Source: Cellulophaga sp. L1A9 (GTDB lineage Bacteria > Bacteroidota > Bacteroidia > Flavobacteriales > Flavobacteriaceae). From it: a stretch of DNA of 64,000 nt. The notes below the pieces were generated by a model, which was given only the letters and a program-made list of their open reading frames with translations, was not told where the DNA came from and ran no database searches. A program made the translations under genes and the position numbers. Below are positions 29,655 to 39,495 of this stretch, piece after piece (positions within the stretch are counted from its first letter, which is position 1; each line of letters begins with the position of its first letter). The stretch is taken from contig NZ_CP047027.1 of the NCBI RefSeq assembly GCF_009797025.1, positions 744,001 through 808,000 of the forward strand, read 5' to 3'.

Positions 29655-31328
29655 TTAAGCTTTTACATATGCATCTGAATGCACGTTTGCTACCGCTCTA
29701 CCAGACGGATCGTTCATATTCTTAAACGCTTCATCCCATTCTAATGCAATTTTAGTACTACATGCTACAGAAGCCTCTTGTGGCACACAAAGCGCAGCTG
29801 CATCTGAAGGGAAATGTGATTCAAAAATTGCACGATAATAAAATTCTTCTTTTGATGTTGGTGTCTGTAGCGGGAATCTAAATTTCGCATTTGCCAATTG
29901 CTCATCAGATACTTCTTCTGCAACAACCTCTTTTAAGGTGTCAATCCAACTATACCCTACTCCATCAGAGAATTGCTCTTTTTGTCTCCAAGCTACACTT
30001 TCTGGAATCATATCTTCAAAAGCTTTACGAACAACCCATTTCTCCATTCGCTCTCCGTTGATCATTTTATCTTGAGGGTTAATACGCATCGCTACATCCA
30101 TAAACTCTTTGTCTAAGAAAGGAACACGCCCTTCTATACCCCAAGCAGCTAAAGATTTGTTTGCACGCAGGCAGTCATACATATGAAGCTTGCTTAATTT
30201 ACGTACGGTTTCTTCATGAAATTCTTTAGCATTAGGTGCCTTATGAAAATACAAATACCCGCCAAATAATTCATCTGCACCCTCTCCAGACAATACCATT
30301 TTAACGCCCATAGATTTTATAACTCTAGACATTAAATACATAGGAGTAGAAGCTCTAATAGTAGTTACATCATATGTTTCTAAGTTATACACTACATCTT
30401 TAATAGCATCTAAACCTTCTTGAATAGTGAATTTTATTTCATGATGTATTGTTTTTATATGATCTGCAACTTTACGTGCCGCTGCCAAATCTGGAGAACC
30501 TTCCAGTCCCACAGAAAAAGAATGTAATTGCGGATACCAAGCATCAGCAACATCATCAGACTCTATTCGTTTTTGAGCATATTTTTTAGCAATTGCAGAG
30601 GTTACAGAAGAATCTAAACCTCCTGAAAGTAATACCCCGTAAGGCACATCAGACATTAATTGTCTGTGTACAGCAGCTTCTAATGCTTCTTTTATCTCCT
30701 GAATGTTAGTTTCATTATCTTTTACTGCATCATACTCCATCCAATCACGAGTATACCATTGCTTTAATTCTCCATCAGAACTATGCATATAATGACCTGG
30801 AGGAAAAAGTTCTATTTTAGTACAAATACCTTCTAAAGCTTTTAACTCAGATGCTACGTAAAAAGTTCCGTTTTTATCCCAGCCCATATATAAAGGAATA
30901 ATCCCCATATGATCTCTAGCAATAAAATACTCATCTTTTTCAGTATCGTATATTGCAAAACCAAAGATTCCGTTCATTTCATCAAGAAAGCTCGTTCCTT
31001 TTTCTTGGTATAAAGCCAATATTACTTCACAATCAGATTCCGTTTGAAAATCGTACTTACCTTCAAACTGTTTCCGTAACTCTCTATGATTATATATCTC
31101 GCCATTAGCAGCAAGCACTAATTTATTATCTTTACTAAATAAGGGCTGTTTCCCTGAAGCTGGATCAACGATAGACAAACGTTCATGAGCTAATATTGCT
31201 TTATCATTTGCAAATATCCCACTCCAATCCGGTCCTCTATGTCTAATCTTTTTCGACATTTCTAATAACTGTGGCCTTAAATCCTCAGTACTCTCTTTTA
31301 CATCAAATGCACATACTATTCCACACAT
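29655..31328 (-). CDS. asnB: Asparagine synthase B (glutamine-hydrolysing)
   Basis: ATP-dependent amidation of aspartate using glutamine. The N-terminal Ntn glutaminase has catalytic Cys2 (MCGIVCAFD), IRHRGPDWSG and NGEIYNHRELR. The synthetase domain has the PP-loop GVLLSGGLDSSVTSAIA (about 230-246), LSGEGADELFGGYLYFHKAP and KLHMYDCLRANKSLAAWGIEGRVPFLD. The 557-aa length matches Bacteroidota/E. coli AsnB. The start is certain because Met removal must expose Cys2. Upstream TTTG-N19-CATCTTTG is a likely promoter. Confidence 0.97.
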   Translation of the reverse strand: MCGIVCAFDVKESTEDLRPQLLEMSKKIRHRGPDWSGIFANDKAILAHERLSIVDPASGKQPLFSKDNKLVLAANGEIYNHRELRKQFEGKYDFQTESDCEVILALYQEKGTSFLDEMNGIFGFAIYDTEKDEYFIARDHMGIIPLYMGWDKNGTFYVASELKALEGICTKIELFPPGHYMHSSDGELKQWYTRDWMEYDAVKDNETNIQEIKEALEAAVHRQLMSDVPYGVLLSGGLDSSVTSAIAKKYAQKRIESDDVADAWYPQLHSFSVGLEGSPDLAAARKVADHIKTIHHEIKFTIQEGLDAIKDVVYNLETYDVTTIRASTPMYLMSRVIKSMGVKMVLSGEGADELFGGYLYFHKAPNAKEFHEETVRKLSKLHMYDCLRANKSLAAWGIEGRVPFLDKEFMDVAMRINPQDKMINGERMEKWVVRKAFEDMIPESVAWRQKEQFSDGVGYSWIDTLKEVVAEEVSDEQLANAKFRFPLQTPTSKEEFYYRAIFESHFPSDAAALCVPQEASVACSTKIALEWDEAFKNMNDPSGRAVANVHSDAYVKA

Positions 31329-31357
31329 ATCTTTCTATATTAAAAGCAATTTCAAAT

Positions 31358-31388
31358 CAAAGATGCAGTTTTTGATTCAATAAACAAA
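31358..31388 (-). promoter_or_regulatory. Promoter of asnB
   Basis: Minus strand: TTTG, 19 bases, CATCTTTG (one mismatch to TAnnTTTG), 29 bases before the ATG. Confidence 0.5.
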
Positions 31389-31573
31389 CCATTAATTAAA
31401 TAAAGGTAACAATATGAAACATTTAAAGGAATAATCATATAAAAATGAAACTACATTTAAAATTTCAACTCTAATTTCTCTTTTTTTGTAAGTTTAATAA
31501 AATTGCCCGACTTTAGTAGCCCACTACAAAGAGATACGCTTGAGTAGTTGTTATACATTTAAACCTTATAATT

Positions 31574-32119
31574 ATGAAAAAAATTCTTACCCTTTCAGCT
31601 GTTTTAGTATGTTTAGTATTCAGTACTACAGCAAGTGCACAAAAATTTAGCGGACTTGACAAGAGCCCAATGGATGTTGCTGCCTACCCAACAAGTTATA
31701 AAGTAGCAGAAAAAATAGCTAAGGTTAGTTACAGTAGACCACAATTAAAAGGTCGTTCTATTGCTGAGCTAGCACCTGCAGGTGCTGTTTGGAGAACTGG
31801 TGCTAACGAGTCTGTTGAAGTTACTTTTTACACGGATGTAACTTTTGGTGGTTCTGCCGTTAAAGCTGGTACTTATTCTTTATTTACCATACCTGGTGCG
31901 AAGGAGTGGACTGTAATTTTGAATAGCAAATTAAATCAATGGGGTGCTTACTCTTATGATGAAAGTGCAGATGTTATTCGTGTAAAAGGAGCTGTTAGCA
32001 AGGGTACTGAATCTTTGGATGCTTTTTCTATGGCTTTCAAAGAAAATGATAAAAGTGCTGATTTAGTTATTGGATGGGGAACTGTCCGTGTTGCTGTTCC
32101 TGTTGCCGCAACTATGTAA
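31574..32119 (+). CDS. DUF2911-family exported protein, 181 aa
   Basis: Secreted or periplasmic protein of unknown function, common in Bacteroidota. Signal peptide about 1-22 (MKKILTLSAVLVCLVFSTTASAQ), then DKSPMDVAAYP, the conserved VSYSRPQLKGRSI (about 50-62), VWRTGANESVEVTFYTDVTFGG, VKAGTYSLFTIPGAKEWTVIL (about 94-114) and NQWGAYSYD. It appears monocistronic, with a strong terminator after it. Its clean signal and G-rich codons suggest good expression, though that is inference. Confidence 0.88.
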   Translation: MKKILTLSAVLVCLVFSTTASAQKFSGLDKSPMDVAAYPTSYKVAEKIAKVSYSRPQLKGRSIAELAPAGAVWRTGANESVEVTFYTDVTFGGSAVKAGTYSLFTIPGAKEWTVILNSKLNQWGAYSYDESADVIRVKGAVSKGTESLDAFSMAFKENDKSADLVIGWGTVRVAVPVAATM

Positions 32120-32141
32120 TCGTTTCAATTACTAAAAATAC

Positions 32142-32171
32142 TATAAGCCTGAAGTTTTACTTCAGGCTTAT
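32142..32171 (+). terminator. Terminator of DUF2911 gene
   Basis: AATAAGCCTGAAG / CTTCAGGCTTATT with a TTTTA loop, followed by a further T-run. Confidence 0.92.
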
Positions 32172-32236
32172 TTTTTTATCCTATTTTTTCATAGTATCTT
32201 CAATACATCATAATAATTACAAGCTACCTTTGTGCT

Positions 32237-34486
32237 ATGATTAAGGAATATCTAAAAGACATCCTGTTATTTCTTAAAAGTTCCAATTTTTATAAAGGAG
32301 TACTACAAACTTCAGCGGTTATTATTCCGTTGATTGTCTTCAATTCCTTTGGTCATATTTCCTATGCTATTCCTATCGCTATAGGAGTTTTCTTAAATAT
32401 TCCTGGAAATATTCCCGGCACTTTAAAACGAAAAATTTACAGTACCCTCATCAGTATTGTGCTTACGATGACTGTTACCTTAATCATTTCGTTTGCGAAA
32501 CATAATTTTGCGCTATTACTCTTTACAATTGCGGTGTTATCGTTTTTTATCTCGCTAATATCTGCCTATGGTTTTAGAGGGTCATTAATTGCCTTCTGTG
32601 GTTTACTTGCCATTGTTTTAAGTCTGGTAAACAGAAATACAGATTTAGGAATTTGGGCATATGTTGGACTCATAGGTTTAGGCGGACTATGGTTTCTCCT
32701 AGTGCTAGGCATATCTCATTGGATAGCTCCAAAAAAAGACGAAGACCAATTACTTTCAGAAACGTTACGCATTACTGGAAGCTACCTGAAAATTCGTGGT
32801 AAATTATTATTAGAAAAAGATAAAAGAGAACAACTTCTTATTAGAACCTTAAAGCTACAAACAGAACTTAACGAAAAACATGAAATCCTAAGAGAATTGC
32901 TACTGAGCGAGCGAAAACAAATCGGGAGATCTCATTTTGATGAAAAAAGAGTACTCATCTTCATATCGTTAATTGATATCTTAGAATTAGCACTGGCCAA
33001 CACCTTAGATTATTCAAAAATAGATGTAATCATTAAAGACCGTGATGTTTTAAAACAATTTAAAAACCTAAACACCACTATGGGCAACCACTTGCAGGTG
33101 TTGTCTAAAATATTGATGAATAAGAAAAAAGTTCAGAATAAAAATGAACTTTTAGATGGTCTCGCTGTTATAGAAAAAACAATTCAAAAATATATTCTAT
33201 CTGTAGCATTGCCCGCAGGCCGCGAAGGCATCCTTACCCTTAGAAATCTTCAAGATTACCAAGAACAACAAGTAACAAAAATACGCGCCATTAGAAGGGT
33301 AATGAATAATGTTACCAAAGATAAAATATCCTTTAAAGACAAAGAAGCTTCTCAATTTATAACAACACAAGACTATAGCCTTCAAATTATAGCTCGACAT
33401 TTCACCTTCAAATCTCCCATATTCCGACATGCGCTAAGACTTACGGTTGCTATAATTATAGGATTTACTTTTGGAACACTTGTCGGAATTAAAAATCCTT
33501 ATTGGATTGTACTGACCTTAATTGTATTGATGAGGCCCAGTTATGGCCTAACCAGAGAGAGAGCCATAAACCGTATTATAGGAACTGTAATAGGTGCCAT
33601 TTTTGCAGTAGCCATTATATTTCTTACAAGTAATACGATTATATATATGGTTTTAGCTGCCGTATCCTTAGTTATTGCATTCTCTTTATTACAACAAAGT
33701 TACCGGTCTGCCGCTGCCTTTATCACTATAAATGTAATCTTCGTTTACGCCTTATTAGAACCAAATAGTTTAGCAGTAGTTAAATTTCGTGTGCTCGATA
33801 CTTTTATTGGAGCCGTACTTGCTGTAATTGCAAATTACACCCTTTGGCCCTCTTGGGAATTTATGAATCTAAATCCTACACTCGTAAATTCTATCAATAA
33901 AAACAAAGCCTATTTGACCGCTGTTAGTAAGATTTACTTCACAAAAGAGACCCGAAACTTAGAGTACAAAATTGCTCGTAAAGAGGCGTTCTTAGCCATT
34001 AGTAATTTAAATGCAGCTTTTCAAAGAATGACTCAAGACCCAAAATCTAAGCAGAAAGAAATGCAGCTTATTTATGAATTTGTCTCTTTAAACAATACCT
34101 TTTTATCTGCATTGGCTTCTATGGGTGGTTTCATTCAAAACCACAACACCACGGCTTCTAGCGAAAACTTTGATGCTTTTATTACGCATATAGAAAACCA
34201 ACTTGAGAATGCGGAAACCTGTTTGTCTGAAAATAAAACCGCAGTAATAAAAGAACATAAGAAAATTGAAACTGCAGAAATGGCTTTAAAAAGTTCATTT
34301 ACGACCCTTTCTAACCAAAGAGACCAACAAATAAAAGAAGGCCAACATAAAATAGATTTAGAAATGCGTTTGCAATTACAAGAAGCACATTTAATTACCA
34401 ATCAATTAACTTGGCTTAAAGGTTTATCCGAAGATATCTATAGAAACAGTTTAAAATATTCACAGCTGTTTATCGATAAATCATAA
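32237..34486 (+). CDS. FUSC-family membrane transporter (YccS/YhfK-like), 749 aa
   Basis: Inner-membrane protein of the fusaric-acid-resistance/aromatic-acid exporter superfamily. The N-terminal bundle has about six helices (about 20-155), with the short FLNIPGNIPGTLKRKIY loop. A cytosolic helical domain follows (about 165-385, Lys/Glu/Leu-rich, coiled-coil potential). The second bundle (about 395-535) contains FRHALRLTVAIIIGFTFGTLVGIKNPYWIVLTLIVLMRP, the most conserved family segment, and RAINRIIGTVIGAI. The C-terminal cytosolic helical region runs to the end. Length agrees with YccS. Substrate unknown. Its stop codon abuts that of the convergent amidohydrolase with no base between. Confidence 0.88.
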   Translation: MIKEYLKDILLFLKSSNFYKGVLQTSAVIIPLIVFNSFGHISYAIPIAIGVFLNIPGNIPGTLKRKIYSTLISIVLTMTVTLIISFAKHNFALLLFTIAVLSFFISLISAYGFRGSLIAFCGLLAIVLSLVNRNTDLGIWAYVGLIGLGGLWFLLVLGISHWIAPKKDEDQLLSETLRITGSYLKIRGKLLLEKDKREQLLIRTLKLQTELNEKHEILRELLLSERKQIGRSHFDEKRVLIFISLIDILELALANTLDYSKIDVIIKDRDVLKQFKNLNTTMGNHLQVLSKILMNKKKVQNKNELLDGLAVIEKTIQKYILSVALPAGREGILTLRNLQDYQEQQVTKIRAIRRVMNNVTKDKISFKDKEASQFITTQDYSLQIIARHFTFKSPIFRHALRLTVAIIIGFTFGTLVGIKNPYWIVLTLIVLMRPSYGLTRERAINRIIGTVIGAIFAVAIIFLTSNTIIYMVLAAVSLVIAFSLLQQSYRSAAAFITINVIFVYALLEPNSLAVVKFRVLDTFIGAVLAVIANYTLWPSWEFMNLNPTLVNSINKNKAYLTAVSKIYFTKETRNLEYKIARKEAFLAISNLNAAFQRMTQDPKSKQKEMQLIYEFVSLNNTFLSALASMGGFIQNHNTTASSENFDAFITHIENQLENAETCLSENKTAVIKEHKKIETAEMALKSSFTTLSNQRDQQIKEGQHKIDLEMRLQLQEAHLITNQLTWLKGLSEDIYRNSLKYSQLFIDKS

Positions 34487-36109
34487 CTAGTTCATTTTCG
34501 CTCCGGAAATATAAACTTGTTCTGGGATTATTTTTGCAGTTTCCGCTTCAGGAATTGTCATGATATCTTTATCTAAGATCACAAAATCTGCCATCTTCCC
34601 TACCTCAATACTTCCTTTCTCGTCTTGTTCAAAATTACTGTATGCTGCCCAAATCGTCATCCCTTTTAAGGCTTCTTCCCTAGACAAAGCTTCATTTGCC
34701 TGAAATCCTCCATCAGGATAGCCTTCTAAATCTTTACGTGCCACTGCAGCGTAAAACGTCAAAAACGGACTCACCTGCTCTACCGGGAAATCTGTTCCTA
34801 AGGCGACTATACCTGATTTACCTAATAAGGTTTTAAACGCATAAGCTCCAGGCATACGGTCTGCTCCTATTCTATCTTCAGCCCAGTACATATCACTCGT
34901 TGCATGCGTTGGTTGCACGGAAGGAATAATTCCTTCTTTAAAATACTCAAAATCTGGAGTACTCAAAATCTGCGCATGCTCTACTTTCCAACGTCTATCT
35001 TCTTTCCCTTTTAATGCATTTTTGTAGGCTCTTAAAACTACAATATTTGCAGAATCTCCAATAGCATGTGTATTCATTTGATAATCAGATGCGGCAATTC
35101 GTTTTGCTACATTCTCAATTTCATCAACAGGCGTTACCATAGCGCCAAAATGATTTGGCTTATCTGAATAAGGCATTTTCATCACTGCACCTCTTGAACC
35201 CAAAGCCCCATCACCATATACCTTCACAGATCTAACATTCAATCGATCTGTTTTTAAAATTCCTTTATTCAAATAATAATCTAAATTCTCAGGGTAATTA
35301 GCAATCATTGCATAAACCCTAATTTTTATCTCACCTACTTGCTGCAAACTATCAATAAGCTCAATAACTTCTCGTGGTAACCCCGCATCATTCACTGTAG
35401 TTAATCCGTTCTGAATTGAAATACGCTCAGCGTCTTTCAAAGCGGCAATCATAGTTTCTTTCGAGGGTTTCGGTATAATCGCATCAATTAAATTCATAGG
35501 ACCATCTACCAGAACACCAGTTAACGCTCCATCAATCTTTACAATTTCACCACCAACGGCAACAGTTTCTTTGGTTATTCCTGCTAAATCGAGTGCTTTC
35601 TGATTTACCAAATACGCATGTCCATCAATACGTTCAATGGCCATAGGTGTATCTGGATACAATTCATCTATTTCTTTTTTGGTAGGAAATTCTTTTACCT
35701 CCCAATCATTCTGATCCCAACCACGTCCATAAATAAATTCGTTATTATGTTTAACTTGAAAATCTTCAACCTTTTCTAAAACTTCATTAAAACTAGTCGT
35801 TCCTACCAAATCTACTGCTTGCTGGTTCTGACCTAACCTATAAAAATGACAATGTGCATCTATTAAACCCGGAACAATCGTCTTCCCATTAGCATCCACT
35901 TTATCTTTAGCTTCATATAACTTTTCTACTTCCTCGTTGGTACCTACAAAAACAAACTTCCCCTCTTTTACCGCAAATGCTTCCGCTGTAGAGAAAGCGT
36001 CATCAACCGTATAGACATTTGCATTGAGTACAATTAAATCTACTTGTTCTTTTGATGGGGTGCAACTAGCAATAATTAGTGCAAAAAAAGTAATGTAAAG
36101 ATTTTTCAT
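34487..36109 (-). CDS. Amidohydrolase lipoprotein (YtcJ/Amidohydro_3 type), 540 aa
   Basis: Metal-dependent hydrolase of the amidohydrolase superfamily, predicted to be lipid-anchored: signal MKNLYITFFALIIASC with Cys about 16. The composite beta-sandwich start VDLIVLNANVYTVDD is followed by metal-binding VPGLIDAHCHFYRLG (His-x-His about 86-88), WDQNDWEVKEFPTK, ERIDGHAYLVNQKAL, VYGDGALGSRGA (about 290), WKVEHAQIL (about 376) and LGTDFPVEQVSPF (about 450). The family acts on N-substituted amides, but the true substrate is unknown. Monocistronic; divergent from mqo. Confidence 0.9.
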   Translation of the reverse strand: MKNLYITFFALIIASCTPSKEQVDLIVLNANVYTVDDAFSTAEAFAVKEGKFVFVGTNEEVEKLYEAKDKVDANGKTIVPGLIDAHCHFYRLGQNQQAVDLVGTTSFNEVLEKVEDFQVKHNNEFIYGRGWDQNDWEVKEFPTKKEIDELYPDTPMAIERIDGHAYLVNQKALDLAGITKETVAVGGEIVKIDGALTGVLVDGPMNLIDAIIPKPSKETMIAALKDAERISIQNGLTTVNDAGLPREVIELIDSLQQVGEIKIRVYAMIANYPENLDYYLNKGILKTDRLNVRSVKVYGDGALGSRGAVMKMPYSDKPNHFGAMVTPVDEIENVAKRIAASDYQMNTHAIGDSANIVVLRAYKNALKGKEDRRWKVEHAQILSTPDFEYFKEGIIPSVQPTHATSDMYWAEDRIGADRMPGAYAFKTLLGKSGIVALGTDFPVEQVSPFLTFYAAVARKDLEGYPDGGFQANEALSREEALKGMTIWAAYSNFEQDEKGSIEVGKMADFVILDKDIMTIPEAETAKIIPEQVYISGAKMN

Positions 36110-36299
36110 TCTTAGAGTTTAATAGGACTATAATACGTTTAGGTGTTTTATTCTGATGTTGAAAATACAATATTCTTTAAAATTATAAGACTTTGTTTAA
36201 TTAAAAAAAAATACACTATATAAAATTTTAGAAGGAATACACTGTTAGTATTAAAAGTCAATTTCCATTTCATAACTTTAAATCCAATAAACACTCCAT

Positions 36300-37784
36300 A
36301 TGAACACAACAAATCATTATACGCTAATTGGTGCAGGAATTATGAGTGCCACTCTCGGGGTGCTCTTAAAACAACTTATTCCTGATGCAAAAATTTCCAT
36401 TTACGAAAGGTTAAATGCTGTAGGCGCAGAAAGTTCAGATGCATGGAATAATGCAGGAACGGGACATTCTGCTTTTTGCGAATTGAATTATACCCCTGAA
36501 AATGAAAATGGTGAAATTGATATATCTAAAGCCTTAAAAATTAGTGAGCAGTTTGAAATATCTAAACAATTTTGGGCGTATTTAGTTAAAAATGACCTTG
36601 TAAAAGCAACTACACCATTCATTAATGATATTGATCATATGAGTTTTGTTTGGGGCGATGCCAACATCAATTTTCTAAAAAAAAGACACGAGGCATTAAC
36701 GCAATACGCTATTTTTAAAGCTATGAAATTCAGTACTGATTTCAATGAAATAAGCGATTGGGTGCCCTTAATGATGCATGGTAGAAATAATGACGAGAAC
36801 ATTGCGGCTACTAGAATGCCTATAGGCACCGATGTTAATTTTGGAGATATCACTCGTAAAATGATTACTTATTTAGAAGGTTGTGATGGTGTAACGTTAC
36901 ACTTAGGACACCAAGTAGAAGACATTGATCAACAAAAAGACGGCACATGGAAAATTGAAGTAACCGATCTACACACCGACCAAGAAAAAACAATTGACAC
37001 CAATTTTGTCTTTATAGGCGCTGGTGGAGGCGCATTAAAACTTTTAGAAAAATCTGGAATTCCGGAAGGCGAAGGTTTTGGTGGTTTTCCTGTAAGCGGA
37101 CAGTTTTTAAAATGTAATAATCCAGAAGTTGCCAAACTACATGAAGCTAAAGTATACGGCAAAGCAGAAGAAGGATCTCCGCCAATGTCCGTACCCCATT
37201 TAGATACTCGAATGCTTAATGGGGAACGTTCTTTATTATTTGGACCGTATGCCGGATTTTCTACCAAATTTTTAAAAAATGGATCTTATTTCGACTTACC
37301 TTTATCTATAGATGCTCATAATATCTTTCCATTATTATCCGCAGGGATAAAAAATATCGCCTTAACAAAATACCTTATTGAACAAGTAGTTCAATCTCCA
37401 GAAGAGCGTTTTGAGGCTTTAGTGAAATATTACCCAGAAGCCAAATTTGAAGACTGGGAATTAATTACAGCCGGGCAACGCGTACAAATTATTAAAAAGG
37501 ATAAAAAAGAAGGTGGTGTTTTAAAATTTGGAACTGAGATTGTAAGTAGTGCCGATAAAACACTAGCTGCTTTACTAGGAGCTTCCCCTGGAGCATCAAC
37601 AGCAGTTTCCATTATGCTAAATGTATTAGACGAATGCTTCCCTACTCAAATGAAAACAAGAGAATGGCAAAACAAGCTTAAAGAAATATTTCCTAGCTAT
37701 GGACAATCACTTATAAAAAATGGAGCGTTATGCATGGAAATTAGAGGTCGTACCACTGCTATATTAAAGCTAGAAGAAAAATAA
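36300..37784 (+). CDS. mqo: Malate:quinone oxidoreductase
   Basis: Peripheral membrane FAD enzyme that oxidises malate to oxaloacetate and passes electrons to the quinone pool. FAD motif YTLIGAGIMSATLGVLLK (about 8-25), the family-specific NAVGAESSDAWNNAGTGHSAFCELNYTPE (about 40-68), GTDVNFGDITRKM, FIGAGGGALKLLEKSGIPEG (about 238-257), GFPVSGQFLKC and the closing GASPGASTAVSIML (about 429). The 494-aa length is normal. It has an NAD-linked counterpart (mdh) at 24.7 kb. A 190-base AT-rich gap separates it from the divergent amidohydrolase; I see no clear TAnnTTTG box in it. Confidence 0.96.
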   Translation: MNTTNHYTLIGAGIMSATLGVLLKQLIPDAKISIYERLNAVGAESSDAWNNAGTGHSAFCELNYTPENENGEIDISKALKISEQFEISKQFWAYLVKNDLVKATTPFINDIDHMSFVWGDANINFLKKRHEALTQYAIFKAMKFSTDFNEISDWVPLMMHGRNNDENIAATRMPIGTDVNFGDITRKMITYLEGCDGVTLHLGHQVEDIDQQKDGTWKIEVTDLHTDQEKTIDTNFVFIGAGGGALKLLEKSGIPEGEGFGGFPVSGQFLKCNNPEVAKLHEAKVYGKAEEGSPPMSVPHLDTRMLNGERSLLFGPYAGFSTKFLKNGSYFDLPLSIDAHNIFPLLSAGIKNIALTKYLIEQVVQSPEERFEALVKYYPEAKFEDWELITAGQRVQIIKKDKKEGGVLKFGTEIVSSADKTLAALLGASPGASTAVSIMLNVLDECFPTQMKTREWQNKLKEIFPSYGQSLIKNGALCMEIRGRTTAILKLEEK

Positions 37785-37830
37785 TGCCTCTGGCTATGAA
37801 AAAGGTAGCGGCAAGTATCTAGCTTTTAAC

Positions 37831-37838
37831 TAGTTTTG
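37831..37838 (+). promoter_or_regulatory. -7 box of ABC-F gene
   Basis: TAGTTTTG followed by CAGC, the same extension as the folE box, 19 bases before the ATG. No clear -33 TTG. Confidence 0.45.
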
Positions 37839-37857
37839 CAGCTTCAAAATTTAAGGT

Positions 37858-39495
37858 ATGATTTCGGTAGATAATATTGCAGTAGAATTTAGTGGTGATA
37901 CGCTTTTTAGTGATGTTTCATTTGTCATAAATGAAACGGACAAAATTGCATTGATGGGAAAAAATGGTGCTGGAAAATCTACCATGATGAAAATTATTGC
38001 TGGGGTACAAAAAGCTACTCGTGGTAATATTCGCTACCCAAAAGAAGCTGTTATCGCCTACCTACCTCAACACCTGCTAACAGAAGATAATTGTACGGTT
38101 TTTGAAGAGGCCTCTAAAGCATTCGGAATGATTTTCGATATGCAGAACGAAATGAATCGCTTAAATAAAGAATTAGAAACCAGAACAGATTATGAGTCTG
38201 ATCAATATATGGGCTTAATTCAGAAAGTATCTGATTTAGGTGAAAAATATTATGCTTTAGAAGAAATTAATTACGAAGCAGAAGTAGAAAAAGCTCTAGC
38301 TGGACTAGGTTTTAAGCGTGAAGATTTTCACCGCCAAACAAGTGAATTCAGTGGTGGATGGCGTATGCGAATAGAATTAACCAAAATACTATTACAAAAA
38401 CCAGATTTAATTCTCTTAGATGAACCTACCAACCACGTAGATATTGAATCTGTAATATGGTTGGAAGACTTTTTATTGAATAAAGCTAAGGCCGTGGTTG
38501 TAATATCACACGATAAAACTTTTATAGATAACATAACCAACAGAACTATAGAAGTGACTATGGGACGTATTTATGACTATAAAGCGAACTATTCTCACTA
38601 TTTGCAATTGCGAGAAGACAGAAGAAGTCATCAAATAAAAGCATTTCAGGAACAACAAAAATTTATTGCAGACAATCAGGCTTTTATCGATCGCTTTAAA
38701 GGCACCTACTCTAAAACCAATCAGGTTACCTCGCGGGAACGTATGATTGAAAAACTAGAAATTATAGAGATTGATGAAATAGACAATTCTTCATTGCGAT
38801 TAAGATTCCCTACCGCTGTGCGATCAGGCGATTACCCTGTTACTGTAAATACTTTAACAAAAACCTATGGGGAGCATGTCGTATTTAAAAATGCGAACAT
38901 GAGTATTTCTCGTGGCGAAAAAGTTTCTTTTGTAGGTAGGAATGGTGAAGGAAAATCTACCATGATCAAAGCGATAATGCGAGAAATAGATTTTGAAGGA
39001 GAATGTCAGTTAGGTCATAATATAAAAGTGGGTTATTTTGCTCAAAACCAAGCCTCTTTATTAGATCAGAGCTTAACTGTTTTTCAAACTGTAGACGAAG
39101 TTGCACATGGTGATGTTAGAACCCAAATGAAAAATATTTTAGGGCGCTTTATGTTTGGCGGAGAAGATATTGAAAAGAAAGTGAGTGTACTTTCTGGTGG
39201 GGAAAAAACAAGATTAGCCATGGTAAAATTACTACTGGAACCCGTGAACTTATTAATTCTGGATGAACCTACAAATCACTTAGATTTAAAATCTAAAGAT
39301 GTTTTAAAAGAAGCCTTATTAGATTTTGATGGCACATTAATTCTGGTTTCTCACGATCGGGACTTTTTACAAGGGCTATCTCAGAAAGTATTTGAATTTA
39401 AGGACAAACGCGTTATTGAACATTTTGAAAGTATTGATGCTTTCTTAGAACGCAATAGAATACAAAGTTTAAAAGAAATAGATTTAAAAAATTAA
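37858..39495 (+). CDS. ABC-F ribosome-associated ATPase (YbiT-like), 545 aa
   Basis: Cytosolic tandem ABC protein that acts on the ribosome rather than in transport. Domain 1: Walker A LMGKNGAGKSTMMKI (about 32-46), signature EFSGGWRMRIELTKIL, Walker B LILLDEPTNHVDIE. The interdomain linker (about 240-305) is basic and helical, with FIDRFKGTYSKTNQVTSRERMIEKLE matching the YbiT-type linker. Domain 2: FVGRNGEGKSTMIKA (about 360), LSGGEKTRLAMVKLL, LLILDEPTNHLDLKS, VSHDRDFL. The C-terminal extension is short. Both ATP sites look intact. A translation-factor or antibiotic-protection role is possible; the exact class is inferred. Confidence 0.92.
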   Translation: MISVDNIAVEFSGDTLFSDVSFVINETDKIALMGKNGAGKSTMMKIIAGVQKATRGNIRYPKEAVIAYLPQHLLTEDNCTVFEEASKAFGMIFDMQNEMNRLNKELETRTDYESDQYMGLIQKVSDLGEKYYALEEINYEAEVEKALAGLGFKREDFHRQTSEFSGGWRMRIELTKILLQKPDLILLDEPTNHVDIESVIWLEDFLLNKAKAVVVISHDKTFIDNITNRTIEVTMGRIYDYKANYSHYLQLREDRRSHQIKAFQEQQKFIADNQAFIDRFKGTYSKTNQVTSRERMIEKLEIIEIDEIDNSSLRLRFPTAVRSGDYPVTVNTLTKTYGEHVVFKNANMSISRGEKVSFVGRNGEGKSTMIKAIMREIDFEGECQLGHNIKVGYFAQNQASLLDQSLTVFQTVDEVAHGDVRTQMKNILGRFMFGGEDIEKKVSVLSGGEKTRLAMVKLLLEPVNLLILDEPTNHLDLKSKDVLKEALLDFDGTLILVSHDRDFLQGLSQKVFEFKDKRVIEHFESIDAFLERNRIQSLKEIDLKN

